Source: an uncultured Aliterella sp. (lineage in GTDB: Bacteria; Cyanobacteriota; Cyanobacteriia; Cyanobacteriales; Chroococcidiopsidaceae). Taken from it: a stretch of 14,905 bases of DNA. Shown piece after piece: positions 1 through 8,622 of this stretch. The position numbers were made by a program, and so were the translations under genes. Every line of letters begins with the position of its first letter. Position 1 is the first letter of the stretch. The notes below the pieces were generated by a model. The model ran no database searches, was not told the origin of the DNA, and saw only the letters and a list, made by a program, of their open reading frames with translations. The stretch spans positions 1 to 14,905 of the forward strand of contig CAJQOK010000377.1 of the NCBI GenBank assembly GCA_905479905.1, written 5' to 3'.

Positions 1-64
1 CGGCGTTATATAGACTAGACTCACACAGTTGATACCTTACTTTCTTTAGGAAAAACCAAGATAT

Positions 65-80
65 GGGGGGTCTGCCCCCC
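65..80. repeat. G6/C6 perfect hairpin in gene-free left edge
   Basis: GGGGGG-TCTG-CCCCCC is a perfect 6-bp stem with a 4-base loop, followed after AAA by a further C5 run that could compete for pairing with the G6 arm. There is no T-tract on either side, so it is not a standard intrinsic terminator. G/C-run hairpins of this kind are often dispersed in cyanobacterial genomes; that is background knowledge, not shown here. The rest of 1-160 shows no gene I can support. Confidence 0.5.
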
Positions 81-163
81 AAACCCCCTGCAAAATGTCT
101 CTCAATAAATCCGCTAGTCTTCTGTTTTTAGGCTGAATTGCGTAGGTTTTATTAGACCTTTTA

Positions 164-197
164 TAAAAAATTACCCCCTCCCGTGTAGGAAAAGGGG
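164..197 (-). terminator. Probable intrinsic terminator of phosphoketolase gene
   Basis: Just past the phosphoketolase stop codon, the minus strand reads CCCC-TT-TTCC, a short loop, then GGGAGGGGG, followed by TAATTTTTTA. CCCC pairs with GGGG and TCC with GGA, giving an imperfect GC-rich stem with a run of six T's after it, in the direction of xfp transcription. The stem has an internal mismatch, so strength is uncertain. Confidence 0.5.
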
Positions 198-208
198 ATA
201 AGGTCAAA

Positions 209-2689
209 CTAAGACCTCGACTTTGCTACACCTTCGCCACCTTCTTGAGAAGGGGTAGAAGTGCTGGATTCGTCAGTTTTTGGCGGAGTTGTTTTTTCGG
301 GATTGCTATAGTAACCCCACTGCCAATTGAGAATCTCTGGCATATCTTCGCCATGCTCGGTAATATATTGCTTGTGTTCGATTAGTTTGTCATGCAACAT
401 CTGTTTGACGTGGGCGGCGGTGTATTTGAGTTTGGGTACGCGATCAATCGCATCATCGACCAAACTAAAACGATCCAACTCATTTAGAACCACCATATCA
501 AAGGGTGTAGTAGTTGTTCCTTCTTCTTTGTAGCCCCGGACGTGAATATTGTAGTGATTTGTGCGCCGATAGGTCAGGCGATGAATTAGCCAAGGATAAC
601 CATGAAAAGCAAAGATAATCGGCTTATCTGGCGTAAAGATAGAATCAAAGTCTTTATCGCTCAAACCGTGCGGATGTTCGCTTTCTGGTAGAAGTTTCAT
701 CAAATCAACTACATTTACAACCCGCACTTTGAGATCGGGGAAGTTTTTGTACAGCAAATCCACCGCCGCCAAAGTTTCTAAAGTTGGGACATCCCCCGCA
801 CAAGCCATCACTACATCGGGTTCTACCCCTTGGTCGTTACTCGCCCAACCCCAAATTCCTAACCCTTTGGTGCAGTGTTTAATTGCCGCATCCATATCTA
901 AATACTGTAAGGCGGGTTGCTTTCCGGCAACAATCACATTGACATAGTTACGGCTACGCAAACAATGATCGGTTACAGATAGCAGCGTATTGGCATCGGG
1001 GGGTAAATAAACCCGAATTACTTCTGGCTTTTTGTTCATCACATGATCGATAAAGCCTGGATCTTGATGAGAAAACCCATTATGATCTTGTCGCCAAACG
1101 TGAGAAGTTAGCAAATAGTTGAGAGAAGCAATCGGTCTGCGCCAAGGTATATCACGGGTAGTTGAGAGCCATTTGGCGTGTTGGTTGAGCATAGAATCCA
1201 CAATATGGATAAAAGCTTCATAGCAAGAGAAAAACCCATGTCGTCCAGTCAGCAAATAGCCTTCTAACCAGCCTTGACAAGTGTGTTCGCTCAATATCTC
1301 CATAATTCGCCCGTCGGGAGCAAGGTGATCGTCTTCGGGGAGAATCTGGGCTGCCCATGTGCGATCGCTAACTTCAAATAAAGCATTGAGGCGGTTAGAA
1401 GCGGTTTCATCGGGGCCCATAACTCTAAAGTTGCGGCTTTCGAGATTTTGCTTCATGACATCGCGCAAAAATTCCCCCATCACGCGGGTAGCTTCACCCA
1501 TTATTGTCCCCGGTTCAGCAATATCTACAGCGTAGTCAGCAAAGTTTGGTAGCTTTAAACCTTTAAGCAACAGACCACCGTTGGCGTGGGGATTAGCCCC
1601 CATGCGGCGGCTTCCTTGGGGTGCTAAAGCCGCAAGTTCGGGCATCAATGTCCCATTTGCGTCAAACAGTTCTTCTGGCTTATAACTTTTCATCCACGCA
1701 TCTAGCAACTGTAAGTGTTCGGGCTTAGTTGCCATTTCTGCAAACGGAACTTGATGCGACCTCCAATAATCTTCAGTTTTTTTACCATCAACTTCTTTAG
1801 GCCCTGTCCAGCCTTTGGGGGACTTCAGTACAATCATCGGGTACTGGGGGCGTACAGTAACACCCTTATTGCGCGCATCGTCCCAAATTACCTTAATATC
1901 GGAAACCGCTTTATCTAAAGTTGCCGCCATCAACTGGTGCATGGCCTCTGGCTCAGAGCCTTCTACAAAGTAGGGTTTATAGCCGTAACCAATCAGTAAA
2001 CTTTCTAGTTCCTCATGGCTTATCCGCGCCAACACGGTAGGGTTAGCAATTTTGTAACCATTTAGATGCAAAATTGGTAAAACTGCGCCGTCAGTCACGG
2101 GATTAAGAAACTTGTTGCTATGCCAGCTAGTAGCTAATGGCCCGGTTTCTGCTTCCCCATCGCCGATCACACAAGCAACAATCAAATCGGGATTGTCAAA
2201 GGCTGCACCGTAGGCGTGAGAAAGAGCATAGCCAAGTTCGCCCCCTTCGTGAATTGAGCCGGGGGTTTCGGGTGCAACGTGACTGGGGATGCCTCCAGGA
2301 AAAGAAAATTGCTTAAATAGTTTTCGCATCCCCTCATAATCTGGGGAAATATGGGGGTATACCTCGCTGTAAGTACCTTCTAGATAAGTATTGGCAACTA
2401 TTCCAGGGCCACCATGACCGGGGCCGGCGATGTAGATTGCGTTCAGGTCTTGAGCTTTAATTAGGCGGTTCAAGTGGACGTAAATAAAATTTAGACCTGG
2501 GGTTGTTCCCCAGTGACCTAAAAGCCTTGGTTTGATATGTTCGATCTTGAGGGGTTGGCGCAGTAGGGGGTTGTCTAGTAAATATATTTGCCCGACAGAT
2601 AGGTAATTTGCGGCGCGCCAGTAAGCGTTGATTTGATGCAGTTCTTCGGTACTTAGGAGCAGTGTTTGAGGAAGATTTGTAACTACCAT
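209..2689 (-). CDS. xfp: Xylulose-5-phosphate/fructose-6-phosphate phosphoketolase
   Basis: This thiamine-diphosphate enzyme phosphorolytically cleaves xylulose 5-phosphate (and often fructose 6-phosphate) to acetyl phosphate plus glyceraldehyde 3-phosphate (or erythrose 4-phosphate), a cytosolic shunt from the pentose phosphate/Calvin pool to acetyl-CoA precursors. The protein is 826 aa, within the family range. Visible landmarks are GPGHGGPG (89-96), EGGELGY (148-154, one family signature), GDGEAETGP (176-184, ThDP/Mg-binding region and second signature) and a conserved NGYKIANP stretch (200-207). The core ends around the W789/W791 region. About 32 residues follow that are rich in Ser, Thr, Pro and Glu and look like a disordered tail. 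The ATG start gives a normal N-terminus leading into '[15 protein letters not shown]'; there is no clear Shine-Dalgarno. It lies 75 bp downstream of the CobH-like gene on the same strand, so it may share a transcript, although TATAAA in the gap could be a -10 of its own. Confidence 0.96.
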   Translation of the reverse strand: MVVTNLPQTLLLSTEELHQINAYWRAANYLSVGQIYLLDNPLLRQPLKIEHIKPRLLGHWGTTPGLNFIYVHLNRLIKAQDLNAIYIAGPGHGGPGIVANTYLEGTYSEVYPHISPDYEGMRKLFKQFSFPGGIPSHVAPETPGSIHEGGELGYALSHAYGAAFDNPDLIVACVIGDGEAETGPLATSWHSNKFLNPVTDGAVLPILHLNGYKIANPTVLARISHEELESLLIGYGYKPYFVEGSEPEAMHQLMAATLDKAVSDIKVIWDDARNKGVTVRPQYPMIVLKSPKGWTGPKEVDGKKTEDYWRSHQVPFAEMATKPEHLQLLDAWMKSYKPEELFDANGTLMPELAALAPQGSRRMGANPHANGGLLLKGLKLPNFADYAVDIAEPGTIMGEATRVMGEFLRDVMKQNLESRNFRVMGPDETASNRLNALFEVSDRTWAAQILPEDDHLAPDGRIMEILSEHTCQGWLEGYLLTGRHGFFSCYEAFIHIVDSMLNQHAKWLSTTRDIPWRRPIASLNYLLTSHVWRQDHNGFSHQDPGFIDHVMNKKPEVIRVYLPPDANTLLSVTDHCLRSRNYVNVIVAGKQPALQYLDMDAAIKHCTKGLGIWGWASNDQGVEPDVVMACAGDVPTLETLAAVDLLYKNFPDLKVRVVNVVDLMKLLPESEHPHGLSDKDFDSIFTPDKPIIFAFHGYPWLIHRLTYRRTNHYNIHVRGYKEEGTTTTPFDMVVLNELDRFSLVDDAIDRVPKLKYTAAHVKQMLHDKLIEHKQYITEHGEDMPEILNWQWGYYSNPEKTTPPKTDESSTSTPSQEGGEGVAKSRS

Positions 2690-2764
2690 ATTGAGCGCTT
2701 TTGTACTGTAGATTTGCTCTGCTAGGTTTATAGTAGTTACTCTGACAAAAAATTGCTTGTTTAA

Positions 2765-3391
2765 CTACCCCTGATTATCATGCCCGTAAGCCTGCCAAGC
2801 TAGTTCTACTAACCCATTAATAATTGCTGTAGCTACTACTGCATTACCTTTGCGTCCATCGATCCGAATATGAGGCACGTTGGAATCATTTAAACGTTGT
2901 TTAGCTACATCTACGTCAATAAATCCTGCGGGAGTACCAATTACTAAAGCTGGTCTAATTTCCTCCGCCTCAATTAATTCCAATAACGCCGTCAATGCTG
3001 CTTGTCCTTGACTCATCACAAAAATTGCTTCAGGATACTTTCTAGCTAAAGTTTCAATTTCCCAAGCGGCGCTATTTGATTGGTCTTTGGGACTCCAATT
3101 ATTACTGTCTGCACTGCAATAAACAGGATTTGCGAAAGTTTTTTGAATAGTAGATCTGATCCCTACTTGTACCATAGGGACATCAACAATAATGGTACTA
3201 CAAGCAGCTAAAGCAGCAGCCCCAGCAGGTAAAGCGCGATCGCTAAACCTAATTAAAGATTTGTACTCAAAGTCTCCAGTAGCATAAATTACCTGTCTAA
3301 CTATTTCGTACTGAGCGGGTGAAAACTGATAATCGCCAATTTCTCGGTCAATTAATGCCAAGTTCTGGGCATCGTTTAGTTGCCATTCCAT
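2765..3391 (-). CDS. cobH: Precorrin-8X / cobalt-precorrin-8 methylmutase (CobH/CbiC family)
   Basis: This is a 208-aa protein of the CobH/CbiC family. The family moves the C-11 methyl group of precorrin-8 (or its cobalt form) to C-12, giving hydrogenobyrinic (or cobyrinic) acid in corrin-ring synthesis. Family features seen are the 'FSDRALPAGAAAL' segment (49-61), the 'DVPMVQVGI' segment (70-78, the usual D-x-x-M-x-x-x-G-I pattern) and a late 'ALVIGTPAGFIDV' glycine-rich segment. At the position where characterised enzymes carry the catalytic His (typically '[VI]-I-H-A/T'), this protein reads V-I-Y-A-T, so Tyr36 takes that place. It may therefore be a divergent cyanobacterial form or a paralogue with altered function. 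Other cobalamin genes are absent from the window, as is common in cyanobacteria where cob genes are scattered. Start ATG without obvious Shine-Dalgarno. Family assignment is firm, exact activity less so. Confidence 0.88.
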   Translation of the reverse strand: MEWQLNDAQNLALIDREIGDYQFSPAQYEIVRQVIYATGDFEYKSLIRFSDRALPAGAAALAACSTIIVDVPMVQVGIRSTIQKTFANPVYCSADSNNWSPKDQSNSAAWEIETLARKYPEAIFVMSQGQAALTALLELIEAEEIRPALVIGTPAGFIDVDVAKQRLNDSNVPHIRIDGRKGNAVVATAIINGLVELAWQAYGHDNQG

Positions 3392-3509
3392 TTGAATTCG
3401 GTAAGGTGTGAGGAGAATACTTGAAAGTAAAAGCGTAAATTTTAGGCTTTCGTCCTTATCCTACCTTGTAGTTAGAATAGATACTTGAAAATTAGCGATC
3501 GCACCTTTT

Positions 3510-4430
3510 CTATATCTCCGGTTTAATGTCACGCAGCATTAGTTCCTCAAGCGCTTGTCTTGGTGTAACTTTACCTGTCAGCAACCGATGTACTTGGGTT
3601 GTAATCGGAATAGAAATATTATGTTGTTTAGCGCGTTGCATTAAAACTTTTGCCGTATTTACTCCTTCGGCGGTTCCTTCTAAATTAGCTAAGGTTGCTT
3701 CCATTGTTTTACCTTGAGCTAAACAGTAGCCTACTTGATAGTTGCGACTTAAAGGACTATTGCAAGTAGCGAGTAAGTCTCCCAAGCCTGATAAACCGTA
3801 AAATGTCTCGGTTTTTGCTCCCCAACTATTCCCAATTCTGACAATTTCTGTAAGTCCGCGCGTCAGTAGCGCCGCTTTAGCATTTGTTCCCAACTGTAAG
3901 CCATCACAAGCCCCGGCTGCGATCGCCATTACATTTTTTAGTATGCCTCCAAGTTCCACTCCCAGGGGATCAAAATTTGTATAAACGCGGAAGCGCAAAG
4001 ACGAAAAAGCCTCTTGCACTATTTCCGCCGCGCCAATGTCGTTACTAGCTACTACCGTTGCGGCGGGTAAGTTTTGCTCAATTTCTTTAGATAAATTGGG
4101 CCCACACAATACAACTACAGGATGGGTAGGAAAAGATAAGTGCCAAATTTGCGCCGGGGTTAAAGTTGTAGAGGGTTCCAAGCCTTTGGTTGCGGTAACA
4201 AAAATTGCCTGACGGTAAATGGGTAAAGATTGAATTGCTGTAGCTACGCTTCTTACTCCTTTCATCGATACCGCCGATAAAACTATCTCAGCACCCTCTA
4301 TAGCCTCCTCCAAGCTCATTGCACCGCTACGCGACCATGAAACCACGTTGTGACCGTTGGCGGCGGCTAGTTTGGCTAAAATTGTTCCCCAAGCCCCCGC
4401 ACCCAAAATAGTTATTTTTGTTTGGCGCAC
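3510..4430 (-). CDS. gpsA: NAD(P)-dependent glycerol-3-phosphate dehydrogenase
   Basis: GpsA reduces dihydroxyacetone phosphate to sn-glycerol 3-phosphate for membrane lipid synthesis. At 306 aa it is a compact member of the family. The N-terminal Rossmann motif is GAGAWG (10-15). TKGLE (81-85) and CGPNLSKE (109-116) follow, then the GGILKNVMA segment with the probable catalytic Lys165, NAKAALLTRG (183-192) and GLSGLGDL, with PLSRN (226-230) at the substrate pocket. The start is GTG: the Rossmann strand begins within six residues, so no later start is possible. The gene starts 2 bases after the lipA stop codon (TAG-CT-GTG), so the two are almost certainly co-transcribed and translationally coupled. 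No convincing terminator is seen in the 118-bp spacer to the CobH-like gene; that spacer contains a HIP1 site at 3495-3502. Confidence 0.96.
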   Translation of the reverse strand: MRQTKITILGAGAWGTILAKLAAANGHNVVSWSRSGAMSLEEAIEGAEIVLSAVSMKGVRSVATAIQSLPIYRQAIFVTATKGLEPSTTLTPAQIWHLSFPTHPVVVLCGPNLSKEIEQNLPAATVVASNDIGAAEIVQEAFSSLRFRVYTNFDPLGVELGGILKNVMAIAAGACDGLQLGTNAKAALLTRGLTEIVRIGNSWGAKTETFYGLSGLGDLLATCNSPLSRNYQVGYCLAQGKTMEATLANLEGTAEGVNTAKVLMQRAKQHNISIPITTQVHRLLTGKVTPRQALEELMLRDIKPEI

Positions 4431-4432
4431 AG

Positions 4433-5305
4433 CTATTTACGCGGGTAACGTTGCATCAATTCTCTAACTTTTTCGGCGTGATAAGAGCTACGAGTTAGGG
4501 GAGAAGATACTACTTGCAAGAAACCAATAGATTCGCCAAAAATCCGCCAAGCATCAAATTGTTCTGGGGTGACAAAGCTTTGAACTTGTAAGTGTTTTTG
4601 ACTTGGTTGCAAGTATTGCCCTAGCGTCAGAATATCGCAATCTACCGATCGCAAATCGATCATTACTTGCCGAATTTCCTCATCTGTTTCGCCTAAACCT
4701 ACCATTAAGCCAGACTTAGTATAGACTCCAGGAGCAAATAAGCGCGATCGCTTAATTAATTCTAAAGTGCGATCGTAATCTCCTTGAGGACGAGTGCGAC
4801 GATATAAACGGGGTACAGTTTCTGTATTGTGATTTAATACTTCTGGCGCAGCAAGCAAAATTGTTTCTAAAGCTTGCCAATTTCCGCACAAGTCAGGAAT
4901 CAATACTTCAATTGTTGTTTGCGGTGAAGTGGCGCGAATTGCCTCAATGCACCGTACAAACTGACTTGCACCGCCGTCTATTAAGTCATCACGATTTACC
5001 GAAGTAATGACTACATGATTTAATTTTAGTCTTTGTACTGCTTGCGCCAGTCTATCAGGTTCGGTAGCATCTAAGGGTTGAGGCTTTTTCTCAAAATCGA
5101 TATCGCAATAAGGACAAGCTCTGGTACAAGCTGGGCCCATAATTAAAAATGTTGCTGTACCTGCGTTAAAGCATTCGCCAATGTTTGGACAAGAAGCTTC
5201 TTCACACACAGTGTTTAGGCTTAAATCCCGGAGAATTTCTTTAACGTTCCCGACGCGCTCCCACTGAGGCGCTTTTACCCTTAACCACTCTGGTTTGACA
5301 GTCAC
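4433..5305 (-). CDS. lipA: Lipoyl synthase (radical SAM)
   Basis: LipA inserts two sulfur atoms at C6 and C8 of the octanoyl group on lipoyl-domain proteins (pyruvate dehydrogenase E2, glycine-cleavage H protein). Both iron-sulfur sites are visible. The auxiliary cluster is C34-x4-C39-x5-C45 and the radical-SAM cluster is C60-x3-C64-x2-C67 ('CTRACPYC'). The C-terminal R-S-S-Y motif (272-275), whose Ser ligates the auxiliary cluster, is intact, so the enzyme should be active. At 290 aa it has normal length. The start is GTG; the next Met is inside the catalytic domain. Upstream, 'CCTATATTAAAA' could supply a -10 element but no good -35 is seen. gpsA follows after 2 bases. Many cyanobacteria have two lipA genes; which copy this is cannot be told here. 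The PadR gene lies 75 bp upstream on the same strand. Confidence 0.97.
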   Translation of the reverse strand: MTVKPEWLRVKAPQWERVGNVKEILRDLSLNTVCEEASCPNIGECFNAGTATFLIMGPACTRACPYCDIDFEKKPQPLDATEPDRLAQAVQRLKLNHVVITSVNRDDLIDGGASQFVRCIEAIRATSPQTTIEVLIPDLCGNWQALETILLAAPEVLNHNTETVPRLYRRTRPQGDYDRTLELIKRSRLFAPGVYTKSGLMVGLGETDEEIRQVMIDLRSVDCDILTLGQYLQPSQKHLQVQSFVTPEQFDAWRIFGESIGFLQVVSSPLTRSSYHAEKVRELMQRYPRK

Positions 5306-5380
5306 AATTAGTTTTTAATATAGGTGTTAATCAGCATCGATCTTAACAGGCAAATTAACCTGTGAAGACTTCGCACTTTA

Positions 5381-5929
5381 TCAATCATTTTCCTTTAACT
5401 TAGCCAAAGTTTCGTCACACCAATGTATTAATGCCTTAGTGACGTGCAACTTGTAGCTGACAGTCATCAACCAGTAGGGGAAATTAGGGTTATCTATTCC
5501 TTTCTCTTGCAACTCTTGCTCAATAGCTTGGCACTTTTGCAGCCATTGTTGTTGCAGTTCTCGAAATTGCTCTATGTGGCGAATATTATCTGCTACCGAT
5601 ACCTGTTGTCCAAAAAACAGTTTTAACAGAATCTCGATTCTTTCTACTTGGGGTTCCGCAGGCTCAACTAGCCAGCTTTGTAACTCCTGTTGACCCTTAT
5701 CTGTCAATTTATATACGTGGCGGTCCGGCTTGCCCAATTGCGCCTCAACTACTTGCGTCGCTAGTCCTTGAGCTACCAATTTCTTCAAAATTGGATAAAT
5801 TTGCCCGTAGCTCTCGTTCCAAAAGTTGCTGGTACTGCGTTCAATTTTCTTTTTGATGTCGTAACCCGACATTGGACTTAAACCCAATAAGCCCAAAATT
5901 GCATACTTGCTTTTGTTTTCTCTTGACAT
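5381..5929 (-). CDS. PadR-family transcriptional regulator
   Basis: A 182-aa DNA-binding repressor of the two-domain PadR type. Residues 1-80 form the winged helix: 'YAILGLLGLSPMSGYDIKK' is the classic PadR start, then 'SYGQIYPILKKL' for the recognition helix and 'KPDRHVYKLTDKG' for the wing. Residues about 90-180 form the helical C-terminal dimerisation domain. PadR proteins usually repress their own gene and a divergent or adjacent gene, releasing DNA when a small, often aromatic or toxic, ligand binds. That fits the arrangement here, with an oxidoreductase gene read divergently across a 139-bp spacer. An AT-rich palindromic array begins 11 bp upstream of this start codon. Start ATG lacks a Shine-Dalgarno. 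Ligand unknown. Confidence 0.93.
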   Translation of the reverse strand: MSRENKSKYAILGLLGLSPMSGYDIKKKIERSTSNFWNESYGQIYPILKKLVAQGLATQVVEAQLGKPDRHVYKLTDKGQQELQSWLVEPAEPQVERIEILLKLFFGQQVSVADNIRHIEQFRELQQQWLQKCQAIEQELQEKGIDNPNFPYWLMTVSYKLHVTKALIHWCDETLAKLKEND

Positions 5930-5939
5930 TATAGTTTTT

Positions 5940-5961
5940 AGATATATATCTTATAGATATA
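5940..5961. promoter_or_regulatory. Candidate PadR operator (overlapping AGATATA/TATATCT half-sites)
   Basis: Three half-sites lie in 22 bp: AGATATA (5940-5946), TATATCT (5945-5951) and AGATATA (5955-5961). The first two form the perfect 12-bp palindrome AGATATATATCT. The second and third form a perfect 7+7 dyad separated by TAT. The array sits between padR and its divergent neighbour, and probable padR -10 sequences (TATAAG or TATATC on the minus strand) fall inside it, so binding would block padR transcription. Operator identity is inferred from position and symmetry. Confidence 0.55.
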
Positions 5962-5985
5962 AAAAATGAATGAATCGCAGTTAAA

Positions 5986-6000
5986 CCTCAAATATTGAGG
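5986..6000. promoter_or_regulatory. Second dyad CCTCAA-ATA-TTGAGG in divergent spacer
   Basis: A perfect 6+6 inverted repeat with a 3-base centre, 68 bp before the oxidoreductase start and 25 bp from the AT-rich array. It has no T-tract and lies between divergent promoters, so it is not a terminator. It could be a separate regulator's site or a short hairpin in the 5' leader of the oxidoreductase mRNA. Confidence 0.35.
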
Positions 6001-6068
6001 CAAGTCTTAGCTCATCCCTAGCCTAATTTGCTGGTTAAAAGCAACATTTAATAACTCAAAGGAGCAAT

Positions 6069-7070
6069 ATGCAAGCATTTGTAACTGGTAGTACCGGACT
6101 ACTTGGCAATAACTTAGTTAGATTATTAATCGAGCAAGGCTACAGCGTTAAAGCCTTGGTACGTTCCAAAGCAAAAGCAGCAAAGCTTTTTGGCAATTTA
6201 GACTTATCGTTAGTTATCGGCGATATGCTTGACGTTGAGAGCTTCGCTTCCGAACTAGCAGGATGCGATGTACTGTTTCATACTGCTGCTTATTTCCGAG
6301 AATATTATCAGCCGGGAAATCATTGGCAAATGCTAGAAGATATTAATGTCAAAGGCACAATTAGATTGCTTGGTGAGGCAGAAAAGCAAGGAGTTAAAAA
6401 AGTAATTTATATCAGTTCTTCGGGTGCGGTAGGCATGAAATCCGCTAATGTTGCAAGTGATGAGAAAACTCCAATCGATCCAACAATAGTAAAAAATTTG
6501 TACTTCAAAAGTAAAGTTATGGCAGAAGTTGCGATAAATAATTTTTTGCAGCAACACTCCCTACCAGTAGTATTAATTTTACCAGGATTCATGTTTGGAC
6601 CAATAGACGCTGCGCCAACAGGAGGCGGTCAATTGGTGTTGGATTACCTAGGGCAAAAAATTCCTGGGATTTTAGACGGGGGAACTTGCATGGTAGATGC
6701 CCGTGATGTTGCCCAAGCGGCAATTAATGCTGTAGAAAGAGGGATTAGTGGCGATCGCTATATTGTAGCCGGACAATATTGGAGTATGGAAAATCTGTTT
6801 CAAACTCTAGAAAAAGTTACTGGTATTCCTAGTCCCCAGCGTCGCATTCCTTACACAATCACTTTAATATATGCCTGGATAGCAGATATTTATGCACGTT
6901 TGACTGGCACAAAATCCGTAATTCCTCTTGAGGGTATCCGCACCATGCACCTGAAAAGGCAAGTAACTTCTGCTAAAGCAATTTCTCAATTGGAAGCTAC
7001 TTTTCGCCCCTTAGAACAAACTTTAAGGGATGTAGTTGATTGGTATCATCAAAATCCTATTAAGTCCTAA
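6069..7070 (+). CDS. NAD(P)-dependent epimerase/dihydroflavonol-reductase-like oxidoreductase (extended SDR)
   Basis: A 333-aa extended short-chain dehydrogenase/reductase. The N-terminal cofactor motif is T6-G-S-T-G-L-L-G13, the T-G-x-x-G-x-x-G pattern of extended SDRs. 'DVLFHTAAY' (67-75) is the usual strand-4 motif, 'YISSSGAVG' (114-122) contains the active-site Ser, and Y145-x3-K149 is the catalytic pair. It resembles the 'hopanoid-associated sugar epimerase' (HpnA)/dihydroflavonol 4-reductase branch of the family, but the substrate cannot be read from sequence and no hopanoid genes are nearby. A good Shine-Dalgarno (AAAGGAG, 6058-6064) ends 4 bases before the ATG, unlike most genes in this window. 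It is transcribed divergently from padR across a spacer rich in palindromes, so it is probably the regulator's target. The 98-bp spacer to lpdA shows no terminator. Confidence 0.88.
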   Translation: MQAFVTGSTGLLGNNLVRLLIEQGYSVKALVRSKAKAAKLFGNLDLSLVIGDMLDVESFASELAGCDVLFHTAAYFREYYQPGNHWQMLEDINVKGTIRLLGEAEKQGVKKVIYISSSGAVGMKSANVASDEKTPIDPTIVKNLYFKSKVMAEVAINNFLQQHSLPVVLILPGFMFGPIDAAPTGGGQLVLDYLGQKIPGILDGGTCMVDARDVAQAAINAVERGISGDRYIVAGQYWSMENLFQTLEKVTGIPSPQRRIPYTITLIYAWIADIYARLTGTKSVIPLEGIRTMHLKRQVTSAKAISQLEATFRPLEQTLRDVVDWYHQNPIKS

Positions 7071-7168
7071 TTTTGCCCAAATTTCCTGGAGATAAATTGT
7101 AGGTACTTGCACCGATCGCGCGGTAAAGAGGAAAATAGAAAAGGGTTTGCACTAGGAGAAGCGCTTAC

Positions 7169-8599
7169 GTGAGTCAGGAATTTGATTACGATCTAGTTAT
7201 TATTGGCGCTGGAGTAGGCGGACATGGCGCGGCTTTACACGCTGTTAGTTGCGGCTTAAAGACGGCAATTATTGAAGCCGATGATATGGGCGGTACTTGT
7301 GTAAATCGAGGCTGCATCCCTTCTAAAGCATTGCTTGCAGCTTCTGGTAGAGTTAGAGAATTACGCAATGCTCACCACCTTAAGTCTTTGGGTATTCAAG
7401 TCAGTGGGGTAGAATTTGACCGCAGCGCGATCGCAAATCATGCAAATAACCTTGTTGCCAAAATTCAAGGCGATTTAACTAATAGCCTCAAACGCCTTAG
7501 TGTAGAGATAATTCGCGGTAGAGGTCAGTTAGCAGGTTCGCAAAAAGTAGCAATAACTACGGACAACGGCGAAAAAATTATTACTGCTAAAGATATTATT
7601 CTTTCTCCCGGTTCAATTCCTTTTGTCCCGCCAGGAATTGAAGTTGATGGAAAAACGGTCTTTACTAGCGACCAAGGCGTAAAGTTAGAGTCTTTACCGG
7701 ATTGGGTAGCAATTATTGGTAGCGGTTATATTGGCTTAGAGTTTTCTGATATTTATTCAGCTTTGGGTTGCGAAGTTACTATGATTGAGGCTCTAGATCA
7801 GCTAATGCCTGGTTTTGACCGCGATATTGCTAAACTGGCGGAAAGAATTTTGATTACTCCCCGCGATATTGAAACTCATGTTGGTGTAATGGCAAAAAAA
7901 GTTACTCCCGGAACCCCGGTAGTAATAGAGTTAGCGGATTTTAAAACCAAAGAAGTTATCGATACAATTGAAGTAGATGCTTGTTTAGTAGCTACTGGGC
8001 GCATCCCTGCAACGCAAAACCTTGGATTAGAGACAATCGGGGTAGAATTAGATAAACGGGGCTTTATTCCCGTAAATGATGGGATGGCGGTGCTATCGGC
8101 GAGGGAAGTTGTACCGCATTTGTGGGCGATTGGCGATGCTAACGGTAAAATGATGCTGGCTCATGCAGCATCAGGTCAAGGAATTGTTGCTGTAGATAAT
8201 ATTTGTGGCAAAGAGCGGATAGTTGATTATCATAGCGTTCCTGCTGCCGCCTTTACTCACCCAGAAATTAGTTATGTAGGCATGACTGAAACCGCCGCTA
8301 AAGAATTGGGAAGCAAAGAAAGTTTTGAAGTGGGTGCAGTGAGAAGTTATTACAAAGGTAACTCTAAAGCGATCGCCGAAGGAGAAGCCGACGGCATGGC
8401 AAAACTAATTTTCCGCAAAGATACTGGGGAAGTTTTGGGGGTACATATCATTGGCTTACACGCCTCGGATTTAATCCATGAAGCTTCTGCTGCGATCGCC
8501 AATCGTCAAACTGTACACACTTTAGCGCACCTGGTACACGCTCATCCTACTTTATCGGAAGTATTAGATGAAGCTTACAAACGCGCGATCGCATCCTAA
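7169..8599 (+). CDS. lpdA: Dihydrolipoamide dehydrogenase (E3)
   Basis: This FAD flavoprotein reoxidises dihydrolipoyl groups with NAD+ and is the E3 component shared by the pyruvate dehydrogenase complex and the glycine cleavage system. The 476-aa protein has the FAD Rossmann motif GAGVGG (13-18), the redox disulfide C44-VNRG-C49, the NAD-binding '[11 protein letters not shown]' segment, the second FAD motif 'LWAIGDANG' and the C-terminal catalytic pair in 'HPTLSE' (H459, E464). All key residues are present. The start is GTG at 7169, with AGGAG (7154-7158) 10 bases upstream; there is no alternative start before the FAD motif. trpC follows after 23 bp, so the two are probably one transcript. 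It shares lipoyl biochemistry with lipA, but lipA is on the other strand about 1.9 kb away, so no operon is implied. Confidence 0.97.
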   Translation: MSQEFDYDLVIIGAGVGGHGAALHAVSCGLKTAIIEADDMGGTCVNRGCIPSKALLAASGRVRELRNAHHLKSLGIQVSGVEFDRSAIANHANNLVAKIQGDLTNSLKRLSVEIIRGRGQLAGSQKVAITTDNGEKIITAKDIILSPGSIPFVPPGIEVDGKTVFTSDQGVKLESLPDWVAIIGSGYIGLEFSDIYSALGCEVTMIEALDQLMPGFDRDIAKLAERILITPRDIETHVGVMAKKVTPGTPVVIELADFKTKEVIDTIEVDACLVATGRIPATQNLGLETIGVELDKRGFIPVNDGMAVLSAREVVPHLWAIGDANGKMMLAHAASGQGIVAVDNICGKERIVDYHSVPAAAFTHPEISYVGMTETAAKELGSKESFEVGAVRSYYKGNSKAIAEGEADGMAKLIFRKDTGEVLGVHIIGLHASDLIHEASAAIANRQTVHTLAHLVHAHPTLSEVLDEAYKRAIAS

Positions 8600-8622
8600 G
8601 TAAATTTATTTTTTTTGACACA

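Noticed and set aside
3..32. 3' end of a plus-strand gene entering from the left
   Set aside because: Only nine open codons before a stop; not enough sequence to support a gene.
3495..3502. GCGATCGC as an operator upstream of the CobH-like gene
   Set aside because: This is the HIP1 octamer, present at least 15 times across the window in genes and spacers alike, so it is a genome-wide signature rather than a specific site.
5346..5363. ACAGG...CCTGT inverted repeat between padR and lipA
   Set aside because: Only 5-bp arms, no T-tract and no matching partner site; not distinguishable from chance.
4433..8599. lipA and lpdA as a lipoate gene cluster
   Set aside because: They are on opposite strands, separated by padR and an unrelated oxidoreductase; proximity alone does not support a functional cluster.
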